Source: Cryomorphaceae bacterium | GTDB taxonomy: Bacteria > Bacteroidota > Bacteroidia > Flavobacteriales_G > Salibacteraceae | Direction: 5' to 3' | Length of the DNA stretch: 8,120 nucleotides | Assembly: GCA_003564735.1 (NCBI GenBank) | Contig: PXEK01000236.1 | Coordinates: 1-8,120, forward strand | Part shown: in pieces, positions 1-6,150 of the stretch | How positions within the stretch are numbered: position 1 is the stretch's first letter | How the letters are laid out: the number at the start of each line of letters is the position of its first letter | Notes under the pieces: generated by a model | Seen by the model: only the letters and a program-made list of their open reading frames with translations | The model's database searches: none | What the model was told of the DNA's origin: nothing | Made by a program: the position numbers and the translations under genes

Positions 1-557
1 TAATTGGCGCGGGAATAGGGTACTCACGTACAGGCTATGATTTCCAGGGAGTTACATTTACAATGCCGGGAAGCAGAGAAAGAAACTCAATAAGCCCTAA
101 GCCATTTAATAGACTGAATGTGCTTTCAATTGATTTACGATACACGACCTTTTTCTCTGAAATCGCTCCGGTAGGTCCGTTTGCAACCTTTAAAGCAGGG
201 ATTAATCGCATTTATTTCGCCGATGAAAATACACTGTTGAGCCTCGGGAATAATATTGACTATACTCAGGAAGTGGCCACCAAACAGGTCTACCTTGGCC
301 TACAACTAGGGAAGCAACGTGTTATCTTGGATCGTTTTTTACTTAAATACGGTGTTGAATTTCATGTTACCACACATTCCCCGAAAATAATCGAGCGTGC
401 TTTTTTTTCTTCAGCAAAACCATCAGATTGGTTTCATCGTTTTGAAATAACTACACATTCAGAGTTTTTGGAAAGAACCAAAAGTGATATGAGAAAGAGA
501 GTAGGAAAACAAACAGCCATTATGTTTACTTTAAGTTTAGGAGTGTTAGCACCTTGA
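1..557 (+). CDS. Probable outer-membrane beta-barrel protein, C-terminal part (5' end outside window)
   Basis: The frame is open from base 3 to a TGA at 555-557, giving 184 visible residues. The ATG at 63 is probably internal, because barrel-like sequence (IGAGIGYSRTGYDFQG) precedes it in frame. The visible part alternates polar and hydrophobic or aromatic residues in short strands (LNVLSIDLRY, FATFKAGINRIYF, VYLGLQLG, FLLKYGVEFHV) and closes with the strand-like TAIMFTLSLGVLAP. This is the usual look of small Bacteroidota outer-membrane barrels that pass through the periplasm and insert in the outer membrane. The signal peptide and N-terminus are missing, so the family cannot be fixed and no function is proposed. 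It converges with the minus-strand operon and is not part of it. Barrel call moderately sure; exact family unknown. Confidence 0.7.
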   Translation, partial: IGAGIGYSRTGYDFQGVTFTMPGSRERNSISPKPFNRLNVLSIDLRYTTFFSEIAPVGPFATFKAGINRIYFADENTLLSLGNNIDYTQEVATKQVYLGLQLGKQRVILDRFLLKYGVEFHVTTHSPKIIERAFFSSAKPSDWFHRFEITTHSEFLERTKSDMRKRVGKQTAIMFTLSLGVLAP

Positions 558-592
558 TTCAGATTACGTTTATACCTCTTTTTGTTATTCCT

Positions 593-611
593 CTACTGTA
601 TTTGACAGTAG
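593..611. terminator. Perfect 7-bp hairpin between convergent genes (candidate terminator)
   Basis: CTACTGT (593-599) and ACAGTAG (605-611) are exact inverted repeats around a 5-base ATTTG loop. The hairpin lies 36 bp after the stop of the plus-strand gene and about 94 bp after the stop of the minus-strand operon. On the plus strand a run of six T (625-630) follows, but only 13 bases after the stem, and the stem is not GC-rich, so it is not a textbook intrinsic terminator. On the minus strand no T-run follows. The rest of the 147-bp spacer (558-704) shows no gene; a weaker imperfect stem lies at 614-637. Confidence 0.35.
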
Positions 612-704
612 TTGACCCTTGCCCTTTTTTAAAGGTCCTGTTAACATAAACTAAGATGGAGGTTCCGTATCCACTATGTCAGGGCAAAACGTTCAAACCG
701 GAAG

Positions 705-1529
705 CTAAAAACTCAAGAAATTGTAGTTCTTCTTGTTTTTACTCACTATATCAAAGTACAGGTACATCATTGGCCCCTGTAATAAATCAATTTCATACAC
801 ATTACCGCGCACTTGATATTGATGAAGGTAACCCAACTCTACACGTGTCCAATCCCAAAATCGAAAGCCCATGCCTATATAATTACGACTTTGAGAAAAG
901 TAGTTGAACCCGTAATCACTACCAAACTGAATATGTATTTCATGGTAATTACTGAGATACAAGGTGTTGTTTTTATAGAAGTAATCGGTATTTAAGGGAG
1001 TCCTCAGTCTTATTCTATACCTGAAGCGAAAGTTTTGCGTTCTGTTTTCCGGATTGTCTATGTCCCGCCACCTCGACTCAAATCGCATACGATGCGTGAA
1101 GTTAAAGCGCTTGAAGTAGGCGTGTTTGTTAATTTGAAGCGTCGTGCGCACTTCCCGTTGGTAACCTTCAAAACCGGGGCGTACATCCTCACCGCGAGGA
1201 ACTCGAGGGGCGGTATGAAAAATCCCGAGAGGACTTAACGATACACGGGTAAGGTTCGTCACATTGTATGAAAGCCACGGCCGAATGCTCAACCGCAACG
1301 GATCAGAAAATATGGTGGAGCCGTCAAAATTCTTTTGCCTGCGATACACTAAATCCACCTCCCAAGCAAAATCACTCGAGTCATGGAAAAAGTCTCGCAC
1401 ATTCATTTTACCGTAAAATACGGGGTTTTTAATTATGTCTCGTTCATTCTCAATTTGTGCATGTCCCGGGCTGCACATCATAAAGATAATTGCAATAATT
1501 ACCGCAAGCCTCAAACAGCGGTGAGTCAA
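705..1529 (-). CDS. DUF2490-type predicted outer-membrane beta-barrel protein (copy A)
   Basis: A 274-residue exported protein. Residues 1-24 form a signal peptide (hydrophobic core around 8-18, ending PGHA before Q25). The mature part is rich in Arg, Tyr and Phe with alternating strand patterns: WEVDLVYRR (56-64), FDG (68-70), THRMRFESRW (145-154), an Arg-alternating strand FRFRYRIRLRTPL (167-179) and YIGMGFRFWDWTRVELGY (217-234). It ends in Phe, as many outer-membrane barrels do. These features resemble the DUF2490 family (function unknown, predicted barrel) in pattern and length. The start codon is TTG: no in-frame ATG exists between the upstream stop (1568-1570) and the signal peptide, and a start at TTG gives a normal signal sequence. 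Last gene of the operon, 38 bp after the large MORN-like gene. It pairs with that gene just as its diverged homologue at 5308-6147 pairs with the other one; HR(M/V)R(F/I)E(S/H)RW sits at residues 146-154 in both. No function is claimed. Confidence 0.8.
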   Translation of the reverse strand: MTHRCLRLAVIIAIIFMMCSPGHAQIENERDIIKNPVFYGKMNVRDFFHDSSDFAWEVDLVYRRQKNFDGSTIFSDPLRLSIRPWLSYNVTNLTRVSLSPLGIFHTAPRVPRGEDVRPGFEGYQREVRTTLQINKHAYFKRFNFTHRMRFESRWRDIDNPENRTQNFRFRYRIRLRTPLNTDYFYKNNTLYLSNYHEIHIQFGSDYGFNYFSQSRNYIGMGFRFWDWTRVELGYLHQYQVRGNVYEIDLLQGPMMYLYFDIVSKNKKNYNFLSF

Positions 1530-1567
1530 AAGCGATATGGAATGTGACTTTTTAATGCTTTCTTTTT

Positions 1568-3571
1568 TTAAATGTTCATTAATCGTTCAATGCGTGACGG
1601 TACCGTTTCACGCCTTAGTGCGCGATTCAACCGCAACACATCCTCTCGTTCTCTATTCTCGGCCTTATCTTCTAACCTTTCCATTAAGGTGTATGCCTTA
1701 TCAAGGTTGTTTGAATAAGCTTCACAACTTGAAGCGGCAAACATATTCTCGACATAGTGCCTCAGTAGTACCTTCCCGGCTCTGCTGATTCCGCCCAAAA
1801 ATTTACTTTCAAGCTGCCTATTGTCAAAGGGGTTTCTCCTAAACTCGGTGAACATTTTTTCAAGCTTGTCGGGAAACTCCTGCGTTTTACGTGCCCTGCT
1901 GCTTTCGTGATATAGTGTTTTTAAAAGGCACGCCAGTTCAACACCTGTTTTTTGTTTCGGGCCAAACTCATCCTCTTTCACGTAACTTTTATATCCCGAC
2001 CTTATGCGCTCTTTCTCAATATTTTTGAACATCCTGTAATCAATCGGTTGCTTTTCAGGGTCTTCAACTTCAGCATAATCGGCGTATAAACTGTCTAAAA
2101 GTCTTCGGTATTTTACAACTTGCGTGTCAATACTGTCGATAATATCCTGTTGTTCAAACTTTATAATTTGACGCTCTCCAAACTCGATTTGCTTTTGTGT
2201 ATAGTTTTGAAGGTGGTTGAAATACAATATCAAGCGCGGTAGCAGGGAATCAGGATCGGTAATGTAATAGCCGGGGTCAAATGCCTCGGTTTTTTCTTCA
2301 TCGTCATAGACGTACTGAACACTATCCGGCTTCTTGAGCTCGGGGATACCTCTTCTGTAGTAAGTGTCACGGTTAAGGAAATCGAAGTATCCCGATTTTA
2401 CTTTTTCGGCAGCCTCCAAAACCGCGGCATTTTTTTGGGCCGACTTCTCAATAAACGCGTAAGCTAAAGCCATACTGTCACTGCGCTCTTTCGCTATAAT
2501 GAATCGCGGCGCATCCAAGAACGATTGAAGTTGTTGTTGTTTGGCCTTGGCTTCCACATACAAAACTCCCGCTAAAGAATCATCCTCGGGAGGATAAATG
2601 TATTTAAACCGTCGGGTTAAAAGAAATTTAGGAGGTTCTGAATCATAGTCGGCCGAATCATGGAAGTCATTAAAAATTCCGAATACGCGTTCCAGTTTTT
2701 CGTTTCCGTGCTTTTGCTCTCTGCGGCGGCGGTCAAACCTCATATATCCGTTGTCAAATGGCACTCCGAATCCCTCGTCACTTATTGTGAACTTATTGTC
2801 TTCGGCTTGGTCATCTCTGCAAGTAGCCAATCGCTCTTTTACGTCATTGTACTCGATATATACCAAAGTGTCTTTAGTGCTTTGATCAGTTTTCAATAAC
2901 TCCACAAGGTAACCGTCGTCGTAGGTTCTCACCTCGCTAACCTCAGCTCCCGATCGCTCATATTGAATATACAGATTCCCGTCAAAAAAACCGGAGGCAT
3001 TTACTTGTCCTTTAACGGTGGCGGGGTGATCACCTCCCGAGTTCAATTGCGCGCTAAAGTCGTCAATCACCACTCCTTTAAAAAAGCGAACCGAAACTTC
3101 AGTAACGGGTCTTTGAAACCGTCCGCTATTGAGGGGGGTGCGCACCACTTGCCATCGACCATCGGGAATGCCCGAAGCATAATTCATTTTGTATTGACGC
3201 CGGTAACCGTTGGTTTCATAGTTTAGTGAAAAAGCGCTCACATCTTTTATATCAACTAGTTCAAACTCGTATTCGCCGAATGAAAAAGTGTAATTTCCGT
3301 TTCTTCTGTCGTTTTTATAGCCTCCGTCAATACGCAACTTTTGAGCAAACATTTGATTTGAATCTGTTTTTAAAAAAACACGAGATTCAAAATTGTACTT
3401 GCCGTTTTTCACCGGTAAACTGTCTTGATCTATGGTATATTGAAATTTCTCTTCCCCGGTAAACTTTTCAAAACGCAGCGTATCACCCGTGTAAGTGTAC
3501 ACCGGTTGTGCTTGAACCGTTAGCGTCGGAATCACAAATAATAAAGCGCATATATACCTCATCAACATCAT
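1568..3571 (-). CDS. Large exported protein with MORN-like N-terminus and helical C-terminal domain (copy A)
   Basis: A 667-residue protein with a signal peptide (hydrophobic 5-18, probable cleavage VQA|Q after residue 21), so periplasmic, surface-bound or secreted. Residues about 28-96 hold a GDT start and a MORN-like unit (IDGGYKNDRRNGNYTF, 81-96). A second such unit lies near 130-142 (ASGIPDGRWQV), and about 186-228 resembles MORN-variant strands (EVRTYDDGYLVELL). From about 340 it is charged and helical, with probable coiled coil near 440-500. The C-terminal domain (about 540-660) contains C548 and C616. It is a diverged paralogue of the protein at 6151-8120 over its whole length, with cysteines at the same spacing. 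Start: ATG at 3571 overlaps the preceding stop as ATGA; ATGs at 3568 and 3562 are alternatives. No catalytic motif was seen. Role unknown; a structural or binding role with the adjacent DUF2490-type barrel is inferred from the repeated gene pairing. Confidence 0.85.
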   Translation of the reverse strand: MMLMRYICALLFVIPTLTVQAQPVYTYTGDTLRFEKFTGEEKFQYTIDQDSLPVKNGKYNFESRVFLKTDSNQMFAQKLRIDGGYKNDRRNGNYTFSFGEYEFELVDIKDVSAFSLNYETNGYRRQYKMNYASGIPDGRWQVVRTPLNSGRFQRPVTEVSVRFFKGVVIDDFSAQLNSGGDHPATVKGQVNASGFFDGNLYIQYERSGAEVSEVRTYDDGYLVELLKTDQSTKDTLVYIEYNDVKERLATCRDDQAEDNKFTISDEGFGVPFDNGYMRFDRRRREQKHGNEKLERVFGIFNDFHDSADYDSEPPKFLLTRRFKYIYPPEDDSLAGVLYVEAKAKQQQLQSFLDAPRFIIAKERSDSMALAYAFIEKSAQKNAAVLEAAEKVKSGYFDFLNRDTYYRRGIPELKKPDSVQYVYDDEEKTEAFDPGYYITDPDSLLPRLILYFNHLQNYTQKQIEFGERQIIKFEQQDIIDSIDTQVVKYRRLLDSLYADYAEVEDPEKQPIDYRMFKNIEKERIRSGYKSYVKEDEFGPKQKTGVELACLLKTLYHESSRARKTQEFPDKLEKMFTEFRRNPFDNRQLESKFLGGISRAGKVLLRHYVENMFAASSCEAYSNNLDKAYTLMERLEDKAENREREDVLRLNRALRRETVPSRIERLMNI

Positions 3572-4278
3572 TCTGAAAATCTATTTCGAAAGGGTCTGAA
3601 TAAAAAGTATCCCACCTCAAAATGTAGTGTATTTAAGCTGCCTTGGATTTGGGTCGAATACCGAGCCGTGCCAATAACGGTTCGGGCTTTGAATAAAAAA
3701 TTGCGATACTCGGCACTTGTACCCAAAATAAGTCCGGCATCAAAGCTCGTGAATTGGTCAGGATCAAATATCACGCCGGCAAAATCGGTATTATCAACAT
3801 TACTCACCGAAGAGCTTGCGCGCAAATGCGCTTGGATCCCCGTAAACACCTGCCAATTGACTAAAGAAAACTCAGGCAGCGGAAAACTCAAGGTCAACGG
3901 GGCCGCAATATATTTACTTTTTACCTCTTGTGTATGTTGGGGGTTGTATGAGAAACCGGTTTGCATGTAGTGGAGTCCGCCGGTGAAAAAGAACCGTTCG
4001 GTTGGTATTTGAAGCTCTGCACCCAACTGAAAACCGTTGCCGTAATTCAAATTTCTGCTTTCGGGCGACCAAAACAAGCCCGAACGATTCATGCCGCCCA
4101 CAATAGCAATATCATCTAAAATATAGGGTAAATCATTGAGCGTTTGCTTTAGCGTACCCATAGATTGTTTTGAAGTATCGCTCGGCACTTGTAGCGTATC
4201 TTTTTGGGCCTGTAGCGGAACGGCCAAAGAACCAAACATTAAAGCAAAAACAACCCGTTTTAGTAGTGTAAAGCTCAT
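3568..4278 (-). CDS. PorT-like small outer-membrane beta-barrel protein (OMP_b-brl_2 type)
   Basis: From the ATG at 4278 this is 236 residues with a signal peptide (TLLKRVVFALMFGSLAVPLQA, cut before Q25). A short low-complexity linker (about 26-50) leads into alternating barrel strands. GGLHYMQTGFSYN (100-112), KSKYIAAPLTLSF (120-132), NWQVFTGIQAHLRA (141-154) and FDAGLILGTSAEY (179-191) follow the usual order of the PorT/OMP_b-brl_2 family: a strand plus turn, a 'Y..aPL.L.f' strand, then a 'v.tG...' strand. A GTG at 4284 would overlap the upstream stop as GTGA and add two residues; I prefer the ATG two bases after that stop. Either way it is translationally coupled to the MORN-anchor gene, and its own stop overlaps the next start (ATGA, 3568-3571). 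Predicted location is the outer membrane. Ligand and role are unknown; PorT identity in type IX secretion is not supported beyond family resemblance. Confidence 0.82.
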   Translation of the reverse strand: MSFTLLKRVVFALMFGSLAVPLQAQKDTLQVPSDTSKQSMGTLKQTLNDLPYILDDIAIVGGMNRSGLFWSPESRNLNYGNGFQLGAELQIPTERFFFTGGLHYMQTGFSYNPQHTQEVKSKYIAAPLTLSFPLPEFSLVNWQVFTGIQAHLRASSSVSNVDNTDFAGVIFDPDQFTSFDAGLILGTSAEYRNFLFKARTVIGTARYSTQIQGSLNTLHFEVGYFLFRPFRNRFSE

Positions 4279-4280
4279 AA

Positions 4281-5207
4281 TCACTTTGACGCCGGCTTAT
4301 CATTTTTCCATAACCCTTTATACTGCACATTATTATCACGATCATACAGTGTACCTTGGCCATGGCGTTTATTATCTTTCCATTCGCCTTCATATTTTTC
4401 ACCACTCGGCCAATAATACGCGCCCTCTCCCTGTCTTTTTCCATTTACCCAATTACCCTCATAACGCTCACCGTTTTGGCTTTCAATAGTACCTCTCCCG
4501 TGGCGGCGATTATCTTTCCAATCGCCTTTATAAATGCTTCCCGTACTCCAAATACCTACACCGCCGCCATTGGCTTTACCGTTTTCAACTTCTCCAAAGT
4601 AGTGCACCATTTGTGCGTTTGAACTTTCAAACTGCAGTACTTTTACTTTCTCTTTTTGGTTGAGTTTTTCTTCTTTTCGCATAATGGTTCGTTTTAAATC
4701 AACCAAAGTATCCTTATAAGCTTCACGCATTTTTTCTCTTTCGAGGTTCAGGCTGTCTGTTTTTTTGGTCAGAGCCGTAATTTCTTCCTCTTTCTTTGAA
4801 ATCAAGTAGTCTTTACGTTGACTTTGTCCTTTATTTTTTTTGAAATACTGCTTTAATGAGTCGGCATGTTGGGTTCTGACCGATAACATTTCAATAATTT
4901 GCTCATTATCGGTTTTATTTTGAAGGGCCCGGTATTCCTCGATAGCAGCCTCATAATCGCCGGATACAAGTAGTTTTTCGTCTGCTCGATTGATGAGTTT
5001 AAGAAATTCTACTTTTGATTCCAACTCGTTGATTTCGGAAGTTTTACCGCGAAGGGTAGATTTTAAGTCTTTATCATCGGGAATAGACCAATACACCAGT
5101 GCCCCTAAAAAGAGTAAGGTTAAAGACGAAAAGATGAAGTAAACGCGAAATGCGGGAACCGTGAATAAACTTTTGAATGATTTGTTGCGAACCGTAGTAT
5201 TTGACAT
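4281..5207 (-). CDS. Inner-membrane-anchored coiled-coil protein with C-terminal MORN repeats
   Basis: A 308-residue protein. A basic N-terminus (1-21) precedes one membrane helix (about 22-40, YFIFSSLTLLFLGALVYW). There is no cleavage site, so by the positive-inside rule the rest faces the periplasm. Residues about 48-75 and 130-190 are charged and heptad-like (coiled coil), split by one TPR-like helix pair (SGDYEAAIEEYRALQNK, 82-98). The C-terminus is a MORN array of about 23-residue units starting near 203, 226, 249 and 272, with a partial fifth at 296; units read Y(K/E)G(D/E/N)W..(N/G)(R/K)R.G.G. MORN repeats are known as stacked beta-hairpins that mediate protein or lipid contacts; here they would sit outside the inner membrane. 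First gene of the downstream unit, with a candidate promoter and A-rich leader upstream and no Shine-Dalgarno. Inferred role: scaffold or tether linking the inner membrane to the envelope proteins encoded beside it. A cytoplasmic orientation is the main alternative. Confidence 0.88.
   Translation of the reverse strand: MSNTTVRNKSFKSLFTVPAFRVYFIFSSLTLLFLGALVYWSIPDDKDLKSTLRGKTSEINELESKVEFLKLINRADEKLLVSGDYEAAIEEYRALQNKTDNEQIIEMLSVRTQHADSLKQYFKKNKGQSQRKDYLISKKEEEITALTKKTDSLNLEREKMREAYKDTLVDLKRTIMRKEEKLNQKEKVKVLQFESSNAQMVHYFGEVENGKANGGGVGIWSTGSIYKGDWKDNRRHGRGTIESQNGERYEGNWVNGKRQGEGAYYWPSGEKYEGEWKDNKRHGQGTLYDRDNNVQYKGLWKNDKPASK
4363..4532 (-). repeat. Near-identical DNA repeats encoding MORN units 2 and 4
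   Basis: Bases 4363-4394 and 4501-4532 match at 27 of 32 positions, offset 138 bp (46 codons, exactly two MORN units). They encode the cores of units 4 and 2 (YEGEWKDNKRHGQG and YKGDWKDNRRHGRG). The intervening units are less alike at DNA level. This suggests the array grew by duplication of a two-unit block. Confidence 0.7.
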
Positions 5208-5214
5208 TTTGTAA

Positions 5215-5229
5215 TTTCAATTTTTGAAA
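5215..5229. repeat. Short perfect inverted repeat in the leader of the MORN-anchor gene
   Basis: TTTCAA (5215-5220) and TTGAAA (5224-5229) are exact inverted repeats around TTT. They lie between the candidate -7 element and the ATG at 5207, so they would be just inside the transcript. It could be an operator half-site pair or a weak leader hairpin; being AT-rich and short it could also be chance. Confidence 0.3.
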
Positions 5230-5240
5230 AACGAAAACGG

Positions 5241-5248
5241 CAAATATA
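5241..5248 (-). promoter_or_regulatory. Candidate Bacteroidota promoter (-7 box TATATTTG) for the four-gene unit
   Basis: Read on the minus strand the site is TATATTTG followed by CCG, an exact match to the Bacteroidota -7 consensus TAnnTTTG. It lies about 33 bp upstream of the ATG at 5207, giving a short A-rich leader with no Shine-Dalgarno. The expected upstream TTG/TTTG element is not well placed: the nearest TTG (5275-5277) is 26 bases away, longer than usual. This site in the only sizeable gap between the minus-strand genes is why I split them into two units. The rest of 5208-5307 shows no gene and no clear terminator, so read-through from the upstream pair is possible. Confidence 0.5.
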
Positions 5249-5307
5249 AAAGTTTGTTTTTACCGGCAGGTGCGCAATTATGTTACAATAATATAATGGG
5301 TTTAGTG

Positions 5308-6147
5308 TTAGTCTAAAATATTTATTTCAGGAACACGGTCTTTGACTTTTCTAAAATCGGGAGTCCACCAAACATTAACACGTAAAATCCAACGCTGACG
5401 ATAATTATAACCGGCACCCAAACGCTGACCTAAAGTGTACATCATACCTGCAGAATAGGCTAATTTAGTACTGGCAATATAGCCAATTGCCGGATAAATA
5501 CGCAAATCTTCCAATGGAGCATCAACTACAGAGCTTCCACTTTGCATAATAGTCTCAATATTTATAGGTGTTGCGTACCAAGTATCGGGTTGCAATTTAC
5601 GCCTACTAATGGGAATTTTCATTGTAAACCGATAACGCCATCGATCACGATAACGCCATTCTGCTCCACGTAAATTACTTCTGTTCCAGCGATGTTCAAT
5701 TCTAACTCTGTGCTGAATTACATATTGCCTACCAAATATATAACCGTAATCGGGAAAAACGTATTCATGCCAAATTCGAGGTTCAAGGGTCAAGCCTTTG
5801 AAGTCATCATTTCCGGGATCCGGGCTAAAGTTTAAGCGTAAAACCGGACCTAAGGTAAACAAGAATTTATCTGAGAATTTATATGTAAGTGCATGGCGGT
5901 TATAAATTTGTGCCATACGACCTACCCAAGGTGTCCCATCAAAATTACTTCGTCTGTAATGGTGTTGTGCTTCCCAATATAGTTTTTCACCAAGTCGTAT
6001 TGTACTGTAAGTCCCCATCCAAACTAAGGTGCCGGGATCTTCAAACTGAGCTTCATCCGGAATTTGATACTCTTGTGCCTTTAGTGCACCCGATAAAAAC
6101 ACAAAAAACGACCACCCTAAAACTATATAGAATTTCAATAGCTTCAT
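5308..6147 (-). CDS. DUF2490-type predicted outer-membrane beta-barrel protein (copy B)
   Basis: A 279-residue protein with a clear signal peptide (MKLLKFYIVLGWSFFVFLSG core, cut after KA24 before Q25). The mature part is barrel-like and rich in Arg, Trp and Tyr: LYWEAQHHYRR (56-66), NFDG (68-71), FLFTLGPVLRLNFS (95-108), QHRVRIEHRWNR (145-156), the Arg-alternating WRYRDRWRYRFTMKIPI (164-180), and final strands GYNYRQRWILRVNVWW (246-261). This matches the DUF2490 pattern, whose function is unknown. It is a diverged homologue of the protein at 705-1529, sharing WE...YRR..FDG, the HR(V/M)R(I/F)E(H/S)RW block and the Arg-rich strand. The ATG at 6147 lies 3 bp after the stop of the large MORN-like gene, so the two are almost certainly co-translated. 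Last gene of its unit. Inferred to be an outer-membrane partner of the large protein. Confidence 0.85.
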   Translation of the reverse strand: MKLLKFYIVLGWSFFVFLSGALKAQEYQIPDEAQFEDPGTLVWMGTYSTIRLGEKLYWEAQHHYRRSNFDGTPWVGRMAQIYNRHALTYKFSDKFLFTLGPVLRLNFSPDPGNDDFKGLTLEPRIWHEYVFPDYGYIFGRQYVIQHRVRIEHRWNRSNLRGAEWRYRDRWRYRFTMKIPISRRKLQPDTWYATPINIETIMQSGSSVVDAPLEDLRIYPAIGYIASTKLAYSAGMMYTLGQRLGAGYNYRQRWILRVNVWWTPDFRKVKDRVPEINILD

Positions 6148-6150
6148 AAA

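Noticed and set aside
656..1238. Plus-strand ORFs opposite the copy A DUF2490-type gene (656-907, 813-995, 1035-1238)
   Set aside because: They lie antisense to a convincing exported barrel gene and their translations lack domain or signal features.
1455..1529. Lipoprotein signal at Cys19 of the copy A DUF2490-type protein
   Set aside because: FMMC lacks a lipobox and is followed by a better standard cleavage site (GHA before Q25).
1527..1580. An earlier in-frame start (ATA or ATT) for the copy A DUF2490-type gene
   Set aside because: Those codons are very rare starts, and the longer N-terminus would only add a charged stretch before an already complete signal peptide.
1568..3571. Toxin-antitoxin (YwqK-type MORN variant) assignment for the large proteins
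   Set aside because: They are exported, long and paired with outer-membrane barrels; the MORN-like part is only a small N-terminal section.
3568..4278. Naming the small barrel porT of the type IX secretion system
   Set aside because: Only general family resemblance is visible and no other secretion-system component is in the window.
4133..4622. ORFs overlapping the MORN gene and barrel start (minus 4133-4444, plus 4136-4489 and 4356-4622)
   Set aside because: They are other-frame shadows of the repetitive MORN coding region; the hydrophobic plus-strand translations mirror the repeats and have no independent support.
5261..5307. Intrinsic terminator after the copy B DUF2490-type gene
   Set aside because: No GC-rich stem followed by a T-run was found; only weak AT-rich complementarities are present.
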